From assembly GCA_018388625.1 (NCBI GenBank), contig CP074402.1, positions 5,208,001 to 5,272,000 on the forward strand: 64,000 nucleotides of DNA, read 5' to 3'. Shown here piece by piece: positions 8,563-26,003 of the stretch. The DNA is from Nocardiopsis eucommiae (GTDB taxonomy: Bacteria; Actinomycetota; Actinomycetes; Streptosporangiales; Streptosporangiaceae). The position numbers and the translations under genes are program-made. Below the pieces are notes generated by a model. That model searched no databases. It worked only from the letters and a program-made list of their open reading frames with translations, and was not told the DNA's origin. The stretch's first letter is position 1; every line of letters begins with the position of its first letter.

Positions 8563-9756
8563 CTACTTGAGGATCTTCGTGACGCGACCCGCGCCCACGG
8601 TCCGGCCACCCTCACGGATGGCGAACTTGAGGCCCTCTTCCATCGCGACCGGCTGGATCAGGTTGACGGTCATCTCGGTGTTGTCACCGGGCATGACCAT
8701 CTCCGTGCCCTCCGGCAGCGTCACGACGCCGGTGACGTCGGTGGTGCGGAAGTAGAACTGCGGGCGGTAGTTGTTGAAGAACGGCGTGTGGCGGCCACCC
8801 TCGTCCTTGGACAGGATGACGACCTGGCCCTCGAACTCGGTGTGCGGGGTGGTCGTGCCGGGCTTGATCACGACCTGGCCGCGCTCGACGTCCTCGCGCT
8901 TGATGCCGCGCAGGAGCAGACCGACGTTGTCGCCAGCCTGACCGTTGTCGAGCAGCTTGCGGAACATCTCAACACCGGTGACGGTGGTGGTCTGCTTCTC
9001 TTCCTTGATGCCGACGATGTCAACGGTCTCGTTGACGTTGACGACGCCGCGCTCGATACGACCGGTGACGACGGTGCCGCGACCGGTGATCGAGAAGACG
9101 TCCTCGATCGGCATGAGGAAGGGCTTCTCGGTGTCACGCTCGGGCTCGGGAATGAAGCTGTCCACGGTGCCCATGAGCTCCAGGACGGCCTTGCCCCACT
9201 CCGCGTCGCCCTCGAGGGCCTTGAGAGCCGAGACCTTGGTGACGGGGATGTCGTCGCCGGGGAACTCGTACTCGCTGAGGAGCTCACGCACCTCGAGCTC
9301 GACGAGCTCGAAGATCTCCTCGTCGTCCACCATGTCGGCCTTGTTCAGGGCGACGACGATGGCGGGGACGCCGACCTGGCGGGCCAGGAGCACGTGCTCC
9401 TTGGTCTGCGGCATCGGGCCGTCGGTGGCGGCCACGACCAGGATCGCGCCGTCCATCTGCGCGGCACCCGTGATCATGTTCTTCACGTAGTCAGCGTGAC
9501 CGGGGCAGTCGACGTGGGCGTAGTGACGCGCCTCGGTCTGGTACTCGACGTGAGCGACGGAGATGGTGATGCCGCGCTCGCGCTCCTCAGGAGCGTTGTC
9601 GATGTCCTCGAACGGGGTGAACGGGTTCAGCGCCGGGTACGCGTCGTGCAGCACCTTGGTGATGGCCGCGGTCAGCGTGGTCTTGCCGTGGTCGATGTGA
9701 CCGATGGTGCCGATGTTGACGTGCGGCTTGGTCCGCTCGAACTTTTCCTTCGCCAC
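8563..9756 (-). CDS. tuf: Translation elongation factor Tu
   Basis: 397 residues. The GTPase delivers aminoacyl-tRNA to the ribosome. G1 GHIDHGKTT (residues ~18-26), G2 RGITI, G3 DCPGHADYVKNM, G4 NKADM and the domain 2/3 core are all present and standard. It lies 83 bases after fusA in the str operon order rpsL-rpsG-fusA-tuf. I saw none of the well-known kirromycin-resistance substitutions, but I did not check every position. Confidence 0.98.
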   Translation of the reverse strand: MAKEKFERTKPHVNIGTIGHIDHGKTTLTAAITKVLHDAYPALNPFTPFEDIDNAPEERERGITISVAHVEYQTEARHYAHVDCPGHADYVKNMITGAAQMDGAILVVAATDGPMPQTKEHVLLARQVGVPAIVVALNKADMVDDEEIFELVELEVRELLSEYEFPGDDIPVTKVSALKALEGDAEWGKAVLELMGTVDSFIPEPERDTEKPFLMPIEDVFSITGRGTVVTGRIERGVVNVNETVDIVGIKEEKQTTTVTGVEMFRKLLDNGQAGDNVGLLLRGIKREDVERGQVVIKPGTTTPHTEFEGQVVILSKDEGGRHTPFFNNYRPQFYFRTTDVTGVVTLPEGTEMVMPGDNTEMTVNLIQPVAMEEGLKFAIREGGRTVGAGRVTKILK

Positions 9757-9839
9757 TGGAAGTCTCCTAGACGTACAGATCTATCTGACTGTGGTCCAAC
9801 CCCGCGGATGCGGGGTACAGCCGGGTTGCTTGCTCGCGA

Positions 9840-11951
9840 CTATTCGCCGCGAACCTTCGCCACGATTTCCGTGGCGACAGCGGACGGAACCTCCGCGTAG
9901 GAGTCGAACACCATCGAGTAGTTGGCTCGACCCTGGGTACGGCTGCGCAGGTCACCCACGTAGCCGAACATTTCCGAAAGGGGCACCTGGGCCTTGACGA
10001 GACGGACACCGGAACGCTCGTCCATGGACTGAATCTGTCCACGGCGGGAGTTCAGGTCACCGATCACGTCACCCATGTACTCCTCAGGGGTGGTGACCTC
10101 GACGGCCATGACCGGCTCGAGAAGAGTCGGCTTCGCCAGGCGGACGGCCTCCTTGAAGGCCATCGAACCGGCGGTCTTGAACGCCATCTCGGACGAGTCG
10201 ACGTCGTGGTACTGACCGTCCGTCAGGCTCACCTTGATGCCGACGAGCGGGTAGTGCGCGAGCACGCCCAGCTCAGCGGCCTCCTGGCAGCCGGCGTCGA
10301 CCGAGGGGATGTACTCCCGCGGGATGCGGCCACCGGTGACGGCGTTGACGAACTCGTACCCGGACGCGTCGCCGTCCTCGGACGTGAGCGGCTCAAGGTC
10401 GATCTTGACCTTGGCGAACTGGCCCGACCCACCGGTCTGCTTCTTGTGGGTGTAGACGTGGCCTTCGACCTTCTTGCGAATGGTCTCACGGTAGGCCACC
10501 TGGGGCTTACCGATGTTCGCCTCGACCTTGAACTCGTCGCGCATGCGGTTGACCAGCACCTCGAGGTGCAGCTCGCCCATGCCGGAGATCACGGTCTGAC
10601 CGGTCTGCTCGTCCGAGGCCACCTGGAAGGAGGGGTCCTCGTCCGCCAGACGCTGGATCGCGATGCCCAGCTTCTCCTGGTCGCTCTTGGTCTTCGGCTC
10701 GATGGCCACCTCGATGACCGGAGCCGGGAAGGTCATGGACTCCAGGACGATCGGAGCACCCTGCTCGCAGAGCGTCTCGCCGGTCGTGGTGTCCTTCAGA
10801 CCCATGACCGCGACGATGTCGCCCGCACCAGCGGCGGGGATCTCCTCGCGCTTGTTGGAGTGCATCCGGTAGACCTTGCCGATGCGCTCCTTGCGGCCCT
10901 TGAGGCTGTTCAGCACCTGGGTGCCGGCCTCGAGGACGCCGGAGTAGATCCGCACGTAGGACAGCTTGCCCAGGTGGGGGTCGCTGACGATCTTGAAGAC
11001 CAGGGCCGAGAACGGCTCCTCCACGCTCGGCTTGCGCTCGAGCTTGGTCTGCTCGGTCTCGTCCTTGGGGTCGTGACCGTCGATGGCCTCGACGTCCAGG
11101 GGCGAGGGGAGGTAGTCGACGACCGCGTCGAGCAGGGGCTGGACGCCCTTGTTCTTGAAGGCGGTACCGCAGACGACCGGGATGGCCGTACCGGCGATGG
11201 TGGCGCGACGGATCGCGGGCACCAGCTGCTCGACGGTGGGCTCCTGGCCCTCGAGGTACATCTCCATGATCTCGTCGTCGGCCTCGGCCAACGTCTCGAG
11301 GAAGAAGTCGCGCGCCTCACGAGCCGCGTCCGCGTGGGACTCGGGGATCTCGATGGTGTCGTACATCTCGCCGAGCGCGGCCTCGTCGTTCCAGACGTAG
11401 GCCTTCATGCGGACGAGGTCGATGACGCCCTTGAAGTCGCTCTCGGCACCGATCGGCAGCTGGATCGGCATGGCGTTCGCGCCGAGGCGCTCACGGAACA
11501 TGTCGACACAGCGCTGGAACTCGGCGCCGATCTTGTCCATCTTGTTGACGAAGCAGATACGCGGCACGTTGTACCGGTCGGCCTGACGCCAGACCTGCTC
11601 CGACTGGGGCTCGACGCCTTCCTTGGCGTCGAACACCGCGACGGCGCCGTCAAGGACACGCAGCGACCGCTCGACCTCGACCGTGAAGTCGACGTGGCCG
11701 GGCGTGTCGATGATGTTGATCGTGGTGTCGTTCCAACTGGTGGTGATCGCAGCCGAGGTAATGGTGATACCCCGCTCCTGCTCTTCCTTCATCCAGTCCA
11801 TCGTCGAGGCGCCGTCGTGCGTCTCGCCGAGCTTGTGGTTGACACCCGTGTAGTAGAGGATCCGCTCGGTCGTCGTGGTCTTGCCCGCGTCGATGTGGGC
11901 CATGATGCCGATGTTGCGGACCTTGGCCAGGTCAAGCAAAGTCTTAGCCAT
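9840..11951 (-). CDS. fusA: Translation elongation factor G
   Basis: 703 residues, the translocase GTPase. P-loop AHIDAGKTTTTERILYYTG at residues ~16-34, RGITITSAA, DTPGHVDFTVEVERSLRVLDGAV and NKMDKIGAEF mark the G domain; the C-terminal domains end MVFDSYAEVPSAVATEIVAKVRGE (shown here only by AEVPSAVATEIVAK). Length is normal. It follows rpsG by 45 bases. Confidence 0.98.
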   Translation of the reverse strand: MAKTLLDLAKVRNIGIMAHIDAGKTTTTERILYYTGVNHKLGETHDGASTMDWMKEEQERGITITSAAITTSWNDTTINIIDTPGHVDFTVEVERSLRVLDGAVAVFDAKEGVEPQSEQVWRQADRYNVPRICFVNKMDKIGAEFQRCVDMFRERLGANAMPIQLPIGAESDFKGVIDLVRMKAYVWNDEAALGEMYDTIEIPESHADAAREARDFFLETLAEADDEIMEMYLEGQEPTVEQLVPAIRRATIAGTAIPVVCGTAFKNKGVQPLLDAVVDYLPSPLDVEAIDGHDPKDETEQTKLERKPSVEEPFSALVFKIVSDPHLGKLSYVRIYSGVLEAGTQVLNSLKGRKERIGKVYRMHSNKREEIPAAGAGDIVAVMGLKDTTTGETLCEQGAPIVLESMTFPAPVIEVAIEPKTKSDQEKLGIAIQRLADEDPSFQVASDEQTGQTVISGMGELHLEVLVNRMRDEFKVEANIGKPQVAYRETIRKKVEGHVYTHKKQTGGSGQFAKVKIDLEPLTSEDGDASGYEFVNAVTGGRIPREYIPSVDAGCQEAAELGVLAHYPLVGIKVSLTDGQYHDVDSSEMAFKTAGSMAFKEAVRLAKPTLLEPVMAVEVTTPEEYMGDVIGDLNSRRGQIQSMDERSGVRLVKAQVPLSEMFGYVGDLRSRTQGRANYSMVFDSYAEVPSAVATEIVAKVRGE

Positions 11952-11996
11952 GTGGCTCGTCTTCCCTAGGTCTCAAGGAATCGATTCGCCGCGGGG

Positions 11997-12467
11997 TTAC
12001 CAGCGGTAGTGGGCGAAGGCCTTGTTCGACTCGGCCATCTTGTGCGTGTCCTCACGCTTCTTGACCGCCGCGCCCAGACCGTTGCTGGCGTCCACCAGCT
12101 CGTTCATCAGACGCTCGGTCATGGTCTTCTCACGACGCTGACGCGAGTAGGAGACCAGCCAGCGCAGGGCCAGCGTGGTGGACCGGGAGGCGCGAACCTC
12201 GACCGGCACCTGGTAGGTCGCGCCACCGACACGGCGGCTGCGGACCTCCAGCGCGGGCTTGACGTTGTCCAGGGCTCGCTTGAGAACGACGAGCGGGTCC
12301 TGACCGGACTTCTCCCGAGCACCTTCCAGGGCGTCGTAAACGACGGCCTGGGCGATGGAGCGCTTGCCGTCGAGGAGCACCTTGTTGATCAGTGCGGTGA
12401 CGAGCGGCGAGCCGTAGACCGGGTCGGTGATGAGCTGGCGCTTCGGCGCCGGGCCCTTGCGCGGCAT
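11997..12467 (-). CDS. rpsG: 30S ribosomal protein S7
   Basis: 156 residues starting MPRKGPAPKRQL, with the conserved LINKVLLDGKRSIAQ and RRVGGATYQVPVEVR segments. S7 nucleates the head of the small subunit and can autoregulate the str operon. It lies two bases after the rpsL stop. Confidence 0.98.
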   Translation of the reverse strand: MPRKGPAPKRQLITDPVYGSPLVTALINKVLLDGKRSIAQAVVYDALEGAREKSGQDPLVVLKRALDNVKPALEVRSRRVGGATYQVPVEVRASRSTTLALRWLVSYSRQRREKTMTERLMNELVDASNGLGAAVKKREDTHKMAESNKAFAHYRW

Positions 12468-12469
12468 GC

Positions 12470-12841
12470 TTACTTCTCCTTCTTGGCGCCGTAGTGGCTA
12501 CGGGCCTGCTTGCGGCCTCGGACACCCTGGGTGTCGAGCGAACCGCGGACAATTCGGTAGCGAACGCCCGGCAGGTCCTTCACACGACCGCCACGAACCA
12601 GCACGATGCTGTGCTCCTGGAGGTTGTGACCAATGCCGGGGATGTAGGCCGTGACCTCGATGCCGCTGCTCAGCTTGACGCGAGCGACCTTACGCAGAGC
12701 GGAGTTCGGCTTCTTCGGCGTAGTGGTGTAGACACGCGTGCACACACCACGACGCTGCGGACTCCCCTTCAGCGCCGGGGTCTTGTTCTTTGCGACCTTG
12801 TCCTGTCGGCCCTTGCGGACCAGCTGCTGGATGGTGGGCAC
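12470..12841 (-). CDS. rpsL: 30S ribosomal protein S12
   Basis: 123 residues from a GTG at 12841 (VPTIQQLVRKGRQDKV). The open frame runs further upstream, but family length and N-terminus fix this start. Lys43 (TTTPKKPNSA) and Lys88 (GGRVKDLPG) are both present, so the allele looks wild type at the classical streptomycin-resistance positions. First gene of the str operon; a good promoter lies about 260 bases upstream. Confidence 0.97.
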   Translation of the reverse strand: MPTIQQLVRKGRQDKVAKNKTPALKGSPQRRGVCTRVYTTTPKKPNSALRKVARVKLSSGIEVTAYIPGIGHNLQEHSIVLVRGGRVKDLPGVRYRIVRGSLDTQGVRGRKQARSHYGAKKEK

Positions 12842-13102
12842 CGCGTCTCCGTCTTCCTCGTGACCTACGCCGGTTCTCGTAGCCGATATCGCTATTGACC
12901 TGCTGAATTCCCCGAACCTCCCCGACCCCCGTGGTCGGGCGTGTCGCCCTCGTTCCCACGCATGGCGAACGGATGCACACCCGGTCGGAGACCGATTCAC
13001 AGGAGGGGGTTCACCTGCGCCGCGCGCCCCGTGTCCGTCCTCTGGAGGACTGGGGCGCCGCACACGCACGTGTGACCCGTCGACTCACGGGCACAATCAC
13101 AC

Positions 13103-13131
13103 AGGCTACCGCTAACCGAACATGCGGTCAA
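13103..13131 (-). promoter_or_regulatory. Probable housekeeping-sigma promoter of the rpsL-rpsG-fusA-tuf operon
   Basis: On the minus strand, TTGACC (13126-13131) and TAGCCT (13103-13108) are separated by exactly 17 bases. This fits the principal sigma factor consensus. It is the only such pair I found in the 459-base non-coding stretch 12842-13300, which otherwise shows no gene. It implies a leader of about 255 bases before the rpsL GTG. Confidence 0.65.
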
Positions 13132-13300
13132 AACGGTGTGCGACATGGCGAGACAAGCGGAACCGGATCTCGCGTAGCCGTGGGTCTCGACCAGTCTACG
13201 TGCTTCCCGACGCGCTTCGCCCCGGGTTTCCCAACGAAGGGCCGACAAAGAGAGCGGCCGTTCCCGGAGGACCCATTGTCCCCCGGAAACGGCCGGGATT

Positions 13301-16271
13301 CTACAGAACGAAGAAGATCGCCAGGGAGATCACCGTCACCAGGATGCCGATGACCGCGAAGACCGTACCCGTGGTGATCAGGCCCAGTCCGTCGAGGGTG
13401 CCCCGCGACTCGCGGATCGCCCTCTTCGCCCTGGGTCCGGTGACGAACAACGCGAGGATCGCGGTGATCACACCGACGACCGGCAGCAACGAGGCCACAC
13501 CCAGCCACAGGGTGACGTTGGCCCCGGGTTCGGTGTCGGCCAGGAAGTCGATGCTGTCGTAGCCCGGGTAGTCCCCGTCCTCCCTGGCCTCGTCGAAGCC
13601 AGGGAAGTCCTCCGCGATCCGGTCGCGACGGCGCTTCGCCTGCTTGGGCCGCTCCGGCATCCCGTAGTCGGCCGGGGTGAAGTCGTCCTCGTAGTCCGTC
13701 TCCGCCCGGTCGTCCCGGTCAAGCCGGTCGTCCCGCTCGTCCTCGTACTCCCCCTGCCGAGCCGCGTCGGACTCGGAGTCGAAGGAGGGCGGCGTGAACA
13801 TCTGGGTGGCGCCCTCGCCACCGCGCCAGGAGTCGTCGCCCTCCTCGGGCGTCTCGTCCCACCGCTGGTCCTCCGGGCCGTCCCAGGGACGGTCGTCCTC
13901 GTCGTCCAGGGGGTCCTTGGACCTGGCGCGCGACTGCATGTCCGCGATGGCGGCCAGGGGGTCCTCGGAACCGGGGACGGCGGCGGACAGCGTGCCGGTG
14001 TCCGGATCGGCCGGCGCGTCCTCACTCCCCCAGTCCGCGTACGCGGGCTCCGGGGGCGACTCGCGGCGGCGGCGTTCGGCGTCGCGGACGACGTCGGGCA
14101 GACGCGGGTCGTTGCGGTCGAAGGCCCAGGTGTTACCGGTCCCGCCCTGTTCGGGCGCGGGAGAGAGCTCGTCACGGTACCGGTCGGCGGGCTCCTCCGC
14201 GGGACGCGGGGACAGCTCGTCGTCGTACCGGTCGGCGGGCTCCTCCCCGAGACGCGGGGACAGCTCGTCGTCGTACCGGTCACCGCCGTACGAGGGGGCC
14301 TGGTGGTCGGACCACGGCCGTTCGGTCTGCTCCGCCCACGGCTCGGTGGTGCCCGAACCCTTCCAGGTGTCCCCGGTGTCCTCGGCGGGGCTCCAGCTGT
14401 CCAGGCCGCCGGTGCCGCGCCACTCGCCCGGCTGTTCCCGTCCGGACCCGGACTTCCAGAGTTCCTCGCCGGGGCCCGACGCGGACCACGGGGTGTCCGG
14501 GTCCAGCGGGTCGCGCGCGTCCGCGGTGAAGCCAGGGTCATCCGAGGAACCGGAGTCCCGCGAACCCCAGGAATCGGGGTTACCGGGAGACCCCGCTGAA
14601 CGGGGGCCCTCGGGGTCCCACGGTTCGCCCCCAGGTCGGAGCCGCGCTGGTCCGACGCGGGAGCGGAGTCATCCGAGTAGCCGGAGCTCCATGGGTCATC
14701 GTTCGCCGAAGCCGACGCCTGCGGCGTCAACGGGTCCCGGCCGAGCCCGGAGTCCGGGCCGCCCGGAGCCTCCGGGTCCCACGGCTGGCGGCCGGGATCG
14801 GGGAACGAGTCCGGACCGGAGGCCGACGCGTACGGCATCCGGGAGTCCGGAGCATCACCCAGGGCGGCGTCGGGTTCCGACGGCTGGTGGCCCGGAGCGG
14901 AGTACTCCTGCGAGCGGAGCGGATCGGACGTGAGCGCGGAGTCATCCGAGGACCAGGGGACCGGCGTGGTTCCCGGCACCTGGGAGTCCTCGGAAGCCGG
15001 GTACCCGGAGTTCCACGGCTCCTGACCGGAACCGGAGAACTCCTGCGAGCCACGCGCGTCCGAGGCGAAGGGAGCGGGATCGTCCGAGGACCAGAGGCTC
15101 CCCGCACCACCGGGCAGACGAGACTCCCCGGAGGCCGCCGGGTCCCACGGCTGACCGCCGGAATCGACGAGGGGGTCCAGGCCGGAGGCGGCGGAGGCAG
15201 AGGAGTCGTCCCCCTGGGGAGACCACGGAGCGGCCTCGGCGGAACCCCCGGAACCCCACGCGTCGCCGGAGGCCGACGGCCGCGGCGACCGCGAGTCAGG
15301 ACCGCCCAGAGCAGACCCCTCCGGTTCCCATGGCTCTCGACCCGAAGCCGGGAACGGGTCCGGACCGGAGGCCGACGCGTACGGCGTCCGGGAGTCCGGC
15401 GCACCGGCCTCGGGGTCCCACGGCTCCTGACCGGAGCCGGAGAACGCGTCACGTGAGCCGTGCGCGTCCGGTGAGAAGGCGGGGGTGTCGTCCGGGGACC
15501 AGAGCTCCCCGTACCACCGGGCGGACGAGCGTCCCCCGAAGCGGCCGGGTCCCACGGCTCACGACCGGAGTCGGAGGAACCCTCGGAAGCCCACGAGTCA
15601 CCGGAGGCCGACGCGAGCGGCGACCGCTCGTCAGTCCCCTCCGGAGCCCACGGCTCCTGGCCGGGGCGGAAGGACGGGTCGGGCTCGGAAGCACTCTGAG
15701 GAGACCACGGGGCGGGGTCGGACGGCCCCTCGGAGTCCCACGCGCCGGAGGACGACGCCTGCGGGCGCAGCGGGTCCCGGTCGGAACCCGCGTCGCTCCG
15801 AGCGGCCCAGGAGTCCCGGAAGGGGCCCTGGGCGGTGGGCTGGCCCGACCCGTGCACGGGTTCCTCCGGAGGAAGCGGGACCTCGGCACTGGCCGCGATG
15901 CCCGGGTAGCCGCCGACGGTGGGAGCCTCGGGCCCCCGCGCGGCCAACGGGTCCTCTCCCGGGAAGCGCGTCACGGGCTCGTAGGCCGACGTGCCCGCGC
16001 CCGGGTACGAGATACCCGGTGCCGACGGCGGCCCGCCCAGGGCGTCCGGGTAGGGCTCCACCATCGCCGGACGCGAGGCGCTCAGCCCCGCGTAGCCGCC
16101 GCTGTCAGGGAAGACGGCGCCGTCCTCCCCCGGGTTCGACGCCGCGTCCTCCTCCAGGGGGTCCTGGTACTCCGACTGTGTGCGGTAGCGGTTCTCGCTG
16201 GGCTTGAACCAGGAGTCCCCGTCCGCGTCGGACGCTCGGTTGCCCGGCGTCCCGCCCCCGTTATCAGTCAC
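13301..16271 (-). CDS. Repeat-rich, disordered protein with two C-terminal membrane segments (DUF4190-like); two apparent frameshifts
   Basis: I do not recognise this gene as a whole. Restoring one base at 15507-15510 and one at 14628-14632 gives one 990-residue protein from a GTG at 16271. About 800 N-terminal residues are disordered and rich in P, S, D, G, E and W, with degenerate tandem units built on EPWDPE, ASASGPD and PWSSDD, then three DRYDDELSP units and an acidic and basic stretch. The last ~75 residues hold two membrane helices (WLGVASLLPVVGVITAILALFV and LGLITTGTVFAVIGILV) joined by a loop with RAKRAIRESRG, like small DUF4190-type membrane domains. The disordered part would face one side of the membrane. 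It splits rpoC from rpsL, which are adjacent in many bacteria. Function unknown. Confidence 0.75.
14166..14283. repeat. 51-base tandem repeat encoding DRYDDELSP units
   Basis: Two near-perfect and one more diverged copy of a 51-base unit encode 17-residue repeats of the form ADRYDDELSPRPAEEP within the disordered part of the large membrane protein. Confidence 0.75.
14640..16080. repeat. Degenerate tryptophan-containing coding repeats
   Basis: Many imperfect copies of segments such as GREPWDPE, YASASGPDPFP and LWSSDDPA recur every 30-60 residues, in changing order. Codon-level similarity between copies suggests growth by unequal recombination. Such DNA is also prone to assembly error, so copy number here should be read with care. 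Confidence 0.65.
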
Positions 16272-16419
16272 TTGCCTGCTCTCCCGACAGCGCCGTAGCG
16301 CCCTCTCCCCGTCCGCACCGCAGTGTACGAACCGACAACGACGAAACGGCGGCGGGGCCACCCCCGGTGATGGGGGTGGCTGACCACCGCCGTCAGCTCA
16401 ACCAACGTCCAGATCGGAC

Positions 16420-20298
<3,879 letters not shown>

Positions 20299-20332
20299 TT
20301 AATTCGTCCCCTGCTCTCGAAATCCGCGGAAG

Positions 20333-23799
<3,467 letters not shown>

Positions 23800-23987
23800 C
23801 AGGGGTCCTTCCGAAGGCTTGTGGCGGTTGAAGCGCGCACGCCAGACGATCCGTCACGAGAGGGACCGCCGCAACGCGGTTGAGACGGTCACATCGAGCG
23901 GGTGACGGGCCTTCCGGAATCCAGAAGAATGGGATGGCGGAAGCCGTACACCGACACAGGGATCACCAAAGGGCAGCGCAAAAGAGC

Positions 23988-24016
23988 AGTGTAGCCGAAC
24001 ACCACACCGCTGTCCA
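23988..24016 (-). promoter_or_regulatory. Probable rpoBC promoter
   Basis: On the minus strand TGGACA (24011-24016) and TACACT (23988-23993) are 17 bases apart, a near-consensus principal-sigma promoter. It implies an rpoB leader of about 180 bases. It lies in the 822-base stretch 23800-24621 between rpoB and rplL; apart from this promoter and the rplL terminator I see no gene there. Confidence 0.65.
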
Positions 24017-24546
24017 CTCACGGTCCACAGCACCACTCACGACACCGGCAGGATCACCCCTGGAGGGCGATCCGTCAAGCCCGGCATGCCTACACCAGCA
24101 CCCTCGTAAGGGACCGGCGGTCCCGGGTCGTACCCGGTCGACGGCGGTACCGCCACCACGCACATCCCCGGGGAAGGCCCTGGACCATCAGGGTGAAACA
24201 GCGCGCCTGCCCTGGCCCCACGGGGGATGTGAGCCAACGGACACCCGGAAGGATTCCCCGCCCCAGGCGGGTAAACACTCTCTCCGGAGCCCTTCAAGAT
24301 TCCCGGGACGGGAGATTATCGCGTCCCGAGGACAGTTCGCACACGGGGACACGGGGATCCCGCACGCGAACCGCCCCAGCTTCGCACATCACCCAGCTCA
24401 CGACGGTTCAGACACGGCGTCGTTCACGACATACGGGACGTTGGTCGGCCGTCGGCGGGGACCTTCGGCCTCCCGACTCGGACCGGAACCTCCCGGTTCC
24501 CGACGACCGAATCACGACGCACCACCGGGGCGCCCCCGGGCACGAG

Positions 24547-24585
24547 AAAGCGGCCGCCCCTCCCCTGGGGGAGGAACGGCCGCTT
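24547..24585 (-). terminator. Terminator after rplJL
   Basis: Perfect outer arms AAGCGGCCG (24548-24556) and CGGCCGCTT (24577-24585) plus an inner CTCCCC/GGGGAG stem lie 36 bases beyond the rplL stop; on the minus strand the stem is followed by TTTCTC. It separates rplJL from the downstream rpoBC promoter. Confidence 0.75.
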
Positions 24586-24621
24586 CACGCAGACCAGCGG
24601 GCGACTGGCGCCCGCGGAGGA

Positions 24622-25005
24622 CTACTTGAGGGTGACGGTGGCGCCAGCGCCCTCAAGGGCGGCCTTGGCCTTCTCCGCGGCCTCCTTGTTGACGCCCTCG
24701 AGGAGAGCCTTCGGGGCGTTGTCGACGAGGTCCTTGGCCTCCTTGAGACCCAGGCTCGTGAGGCCACGGACCTCCTTGATGACCTGGATCTTCTTGTCGC
24801 CAGCGCCCTCGAGGATGACGTCGAACTCGTCCTTCTCCTCCTCGGCGGCCGGGGCGGCACCGGCGGGGCCGGCGGCGACGACGGCGGCCGGGGCGGCGGC
24901 GGTGACGTCGAACTTCTCCTCGAACAGCTTCACGAAGTCGGAGAGCTCGAGGAGGGTCATGCCCTCGAACGCGGTAAGCAGGTCCTCGTTGCTGAGCTTC
25001 GCCAT
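24622..25005 (-). CDS. rplL: 50S ribosomal protein L7/L12
   Basis: 127 residues: N-terminal dimerisation domain (MAKLSNEDLLTAFEGMTLLEL), an alanine-rich hinge (AAAPAAVVAAGPAGAAPAAEE), and the C-terminal factor-binding domain with KKIQVIKEVRGLTSLGLKEA and LVDNAPKALLEGVNKEAAEK. It recruits translational GTPases to the stalk and pairs with L10 encoded just upstream. Confidence 0.98.
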   Translation of the reverse strand: MAKLSNEDLLTAFEGMTLLELSDFVKLFEEKFDVTAAAPAAVVAAGPAGAAPAAEEEKDEFDVILEGAGDKKIQVIKEVRGLTSLGLKEAKDLVDNAPKALLEGVNKEAAEKAKAALEGAGATVTLK

Positions 25006-25102
25006 GATGCGATCTCTCTTTCTCTAACGACACGCGCGCCCAATGGCGCATCGTGCGAGCCAGTGGCCGGGCGCCGTGAGCACCCGCCGTGGTTCATGGG
25101 GT

Positions 25103-25630
25103 TTAAGCGGCTTCCTCGGAACGCTTGTCCGCCAGGGCCTGCGCGAGACGCACAGTCTTGGAGGGAAGCGCCTGGAAGACGGCGGCGGCCTGGCCCTGCT
25201 TGGCCTTGAGCGCGCCGGCCAGCTTCGAGAGGAGAACCTCTCGGGACTCCAGATCGGCCAGCTTGGTGACGTCCTCGGCGCTCATCGACTTGCCGTCGAT
25301 GATGCCGCCCTTGATCACCAGAGGCGTGTTCGTCTTCGCGAAGTCACGCAGACCCTTCGCGGCCTCGACGACGTCCCCGTGGACGAAGGCGATGGCGGAC
25401 GGGCCCTCGAGCAGATCGGTGATCTGCTCGTCGACGCCGGCCTCCTTGACCGCGATCTTGGTCAGCGTGTTCTTGACGATGCGAAAACGCGCAGTCTGGC
25501 CGAGGCTGTTACGCAGTTCAGTGATCTGCGCGACAGTGAGCCCCCGGTATTCGGTCAGCACGGCGCCGTTCGACTCACGGAACTCGTCCGTGAGTTCGGC
25601 GACCGCGGCTGCCTTGTCCGGCCTCGCCAT
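25103..25630 (-). CDS. rplJ: 50S ribosomal protein L10
   Basis: 175 residues. The ATG at 25630 is preceded by GGAGT; MARPDKAAAVAELTDEFRES matches the family and excludes the longer open frame. L10 anchors L7/L12 dimers through its C-terminal helix. The 170-base leader contains a terminator-like stem (25693-25725), suggesting control by L10 or the L10-L12 complex. Confidence 0.97.
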   Translation of the reverse strand: MARPDKAAAVAELTDEFRESNGAVLTEYRGLTVAQITELRNSLGQTARFRIVKNTLTKIAVKEAGVDEQITDLLEGPSAIAFVHGDVVEAAKGLRDFAKTNTPLVIKGGIIDGKSMSAEDVTKLADLESREVLLSKLAGALKAKQGQAAAVFQALPSKTVRLAQALADKRSEEAA

Positions 25631-25692
25631 GGGACTCCTTCCAACAGTGAACGCTGGTTGATTCCCAAGGGCTCCATGATCGGCGTCAGCAC

Positions 25693-25725
25693 GAGAAAAA
25701 GCCCCGAGCGCGAGGCGCACGGGGC
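25693..25725 (-). promoter_or_regulatory. Attenuator-like terminator in the rplJL leader
   Basis: On the minus strand, GCCCCG (25720-25725) pairs with CGGGGC (25701-25706) around a GC-rich loop and is followed at once by TTTTT (25696-25700), the best T-run in the region. It lies about 65 bases before rplJ, inside its leader. Leaders of rplJL in other bacteria bind the L10-L12 complex and control termination; this is the same layout. Confidence 0.6.
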
Positions 25726-26003
25726 ACGACCGCGTTCTCAGTACGTGGCTGGCACGTCCCGGAACGGGAAAGCTCTGGTGACACCTGCGCGGGCGCCCAT
25801 CAATGGGTCCTTGGGTCACCCGAGCGGGTGACGACCAGCGGTCTTCGGCAAGTACCAATACTAGCCGCCGATCGGAGTGCTCGGGCCTCCGCCCGGAGTC
25901 CGATCGGGTGATCACGGACACGTGCCGTGCTCCCGCCCGCCCGTGGAGGGCGGAATGACACGATGGGGACCCGAGCCCCCGCTCCGAAGGAGTCCCCTCC
26001 ACC

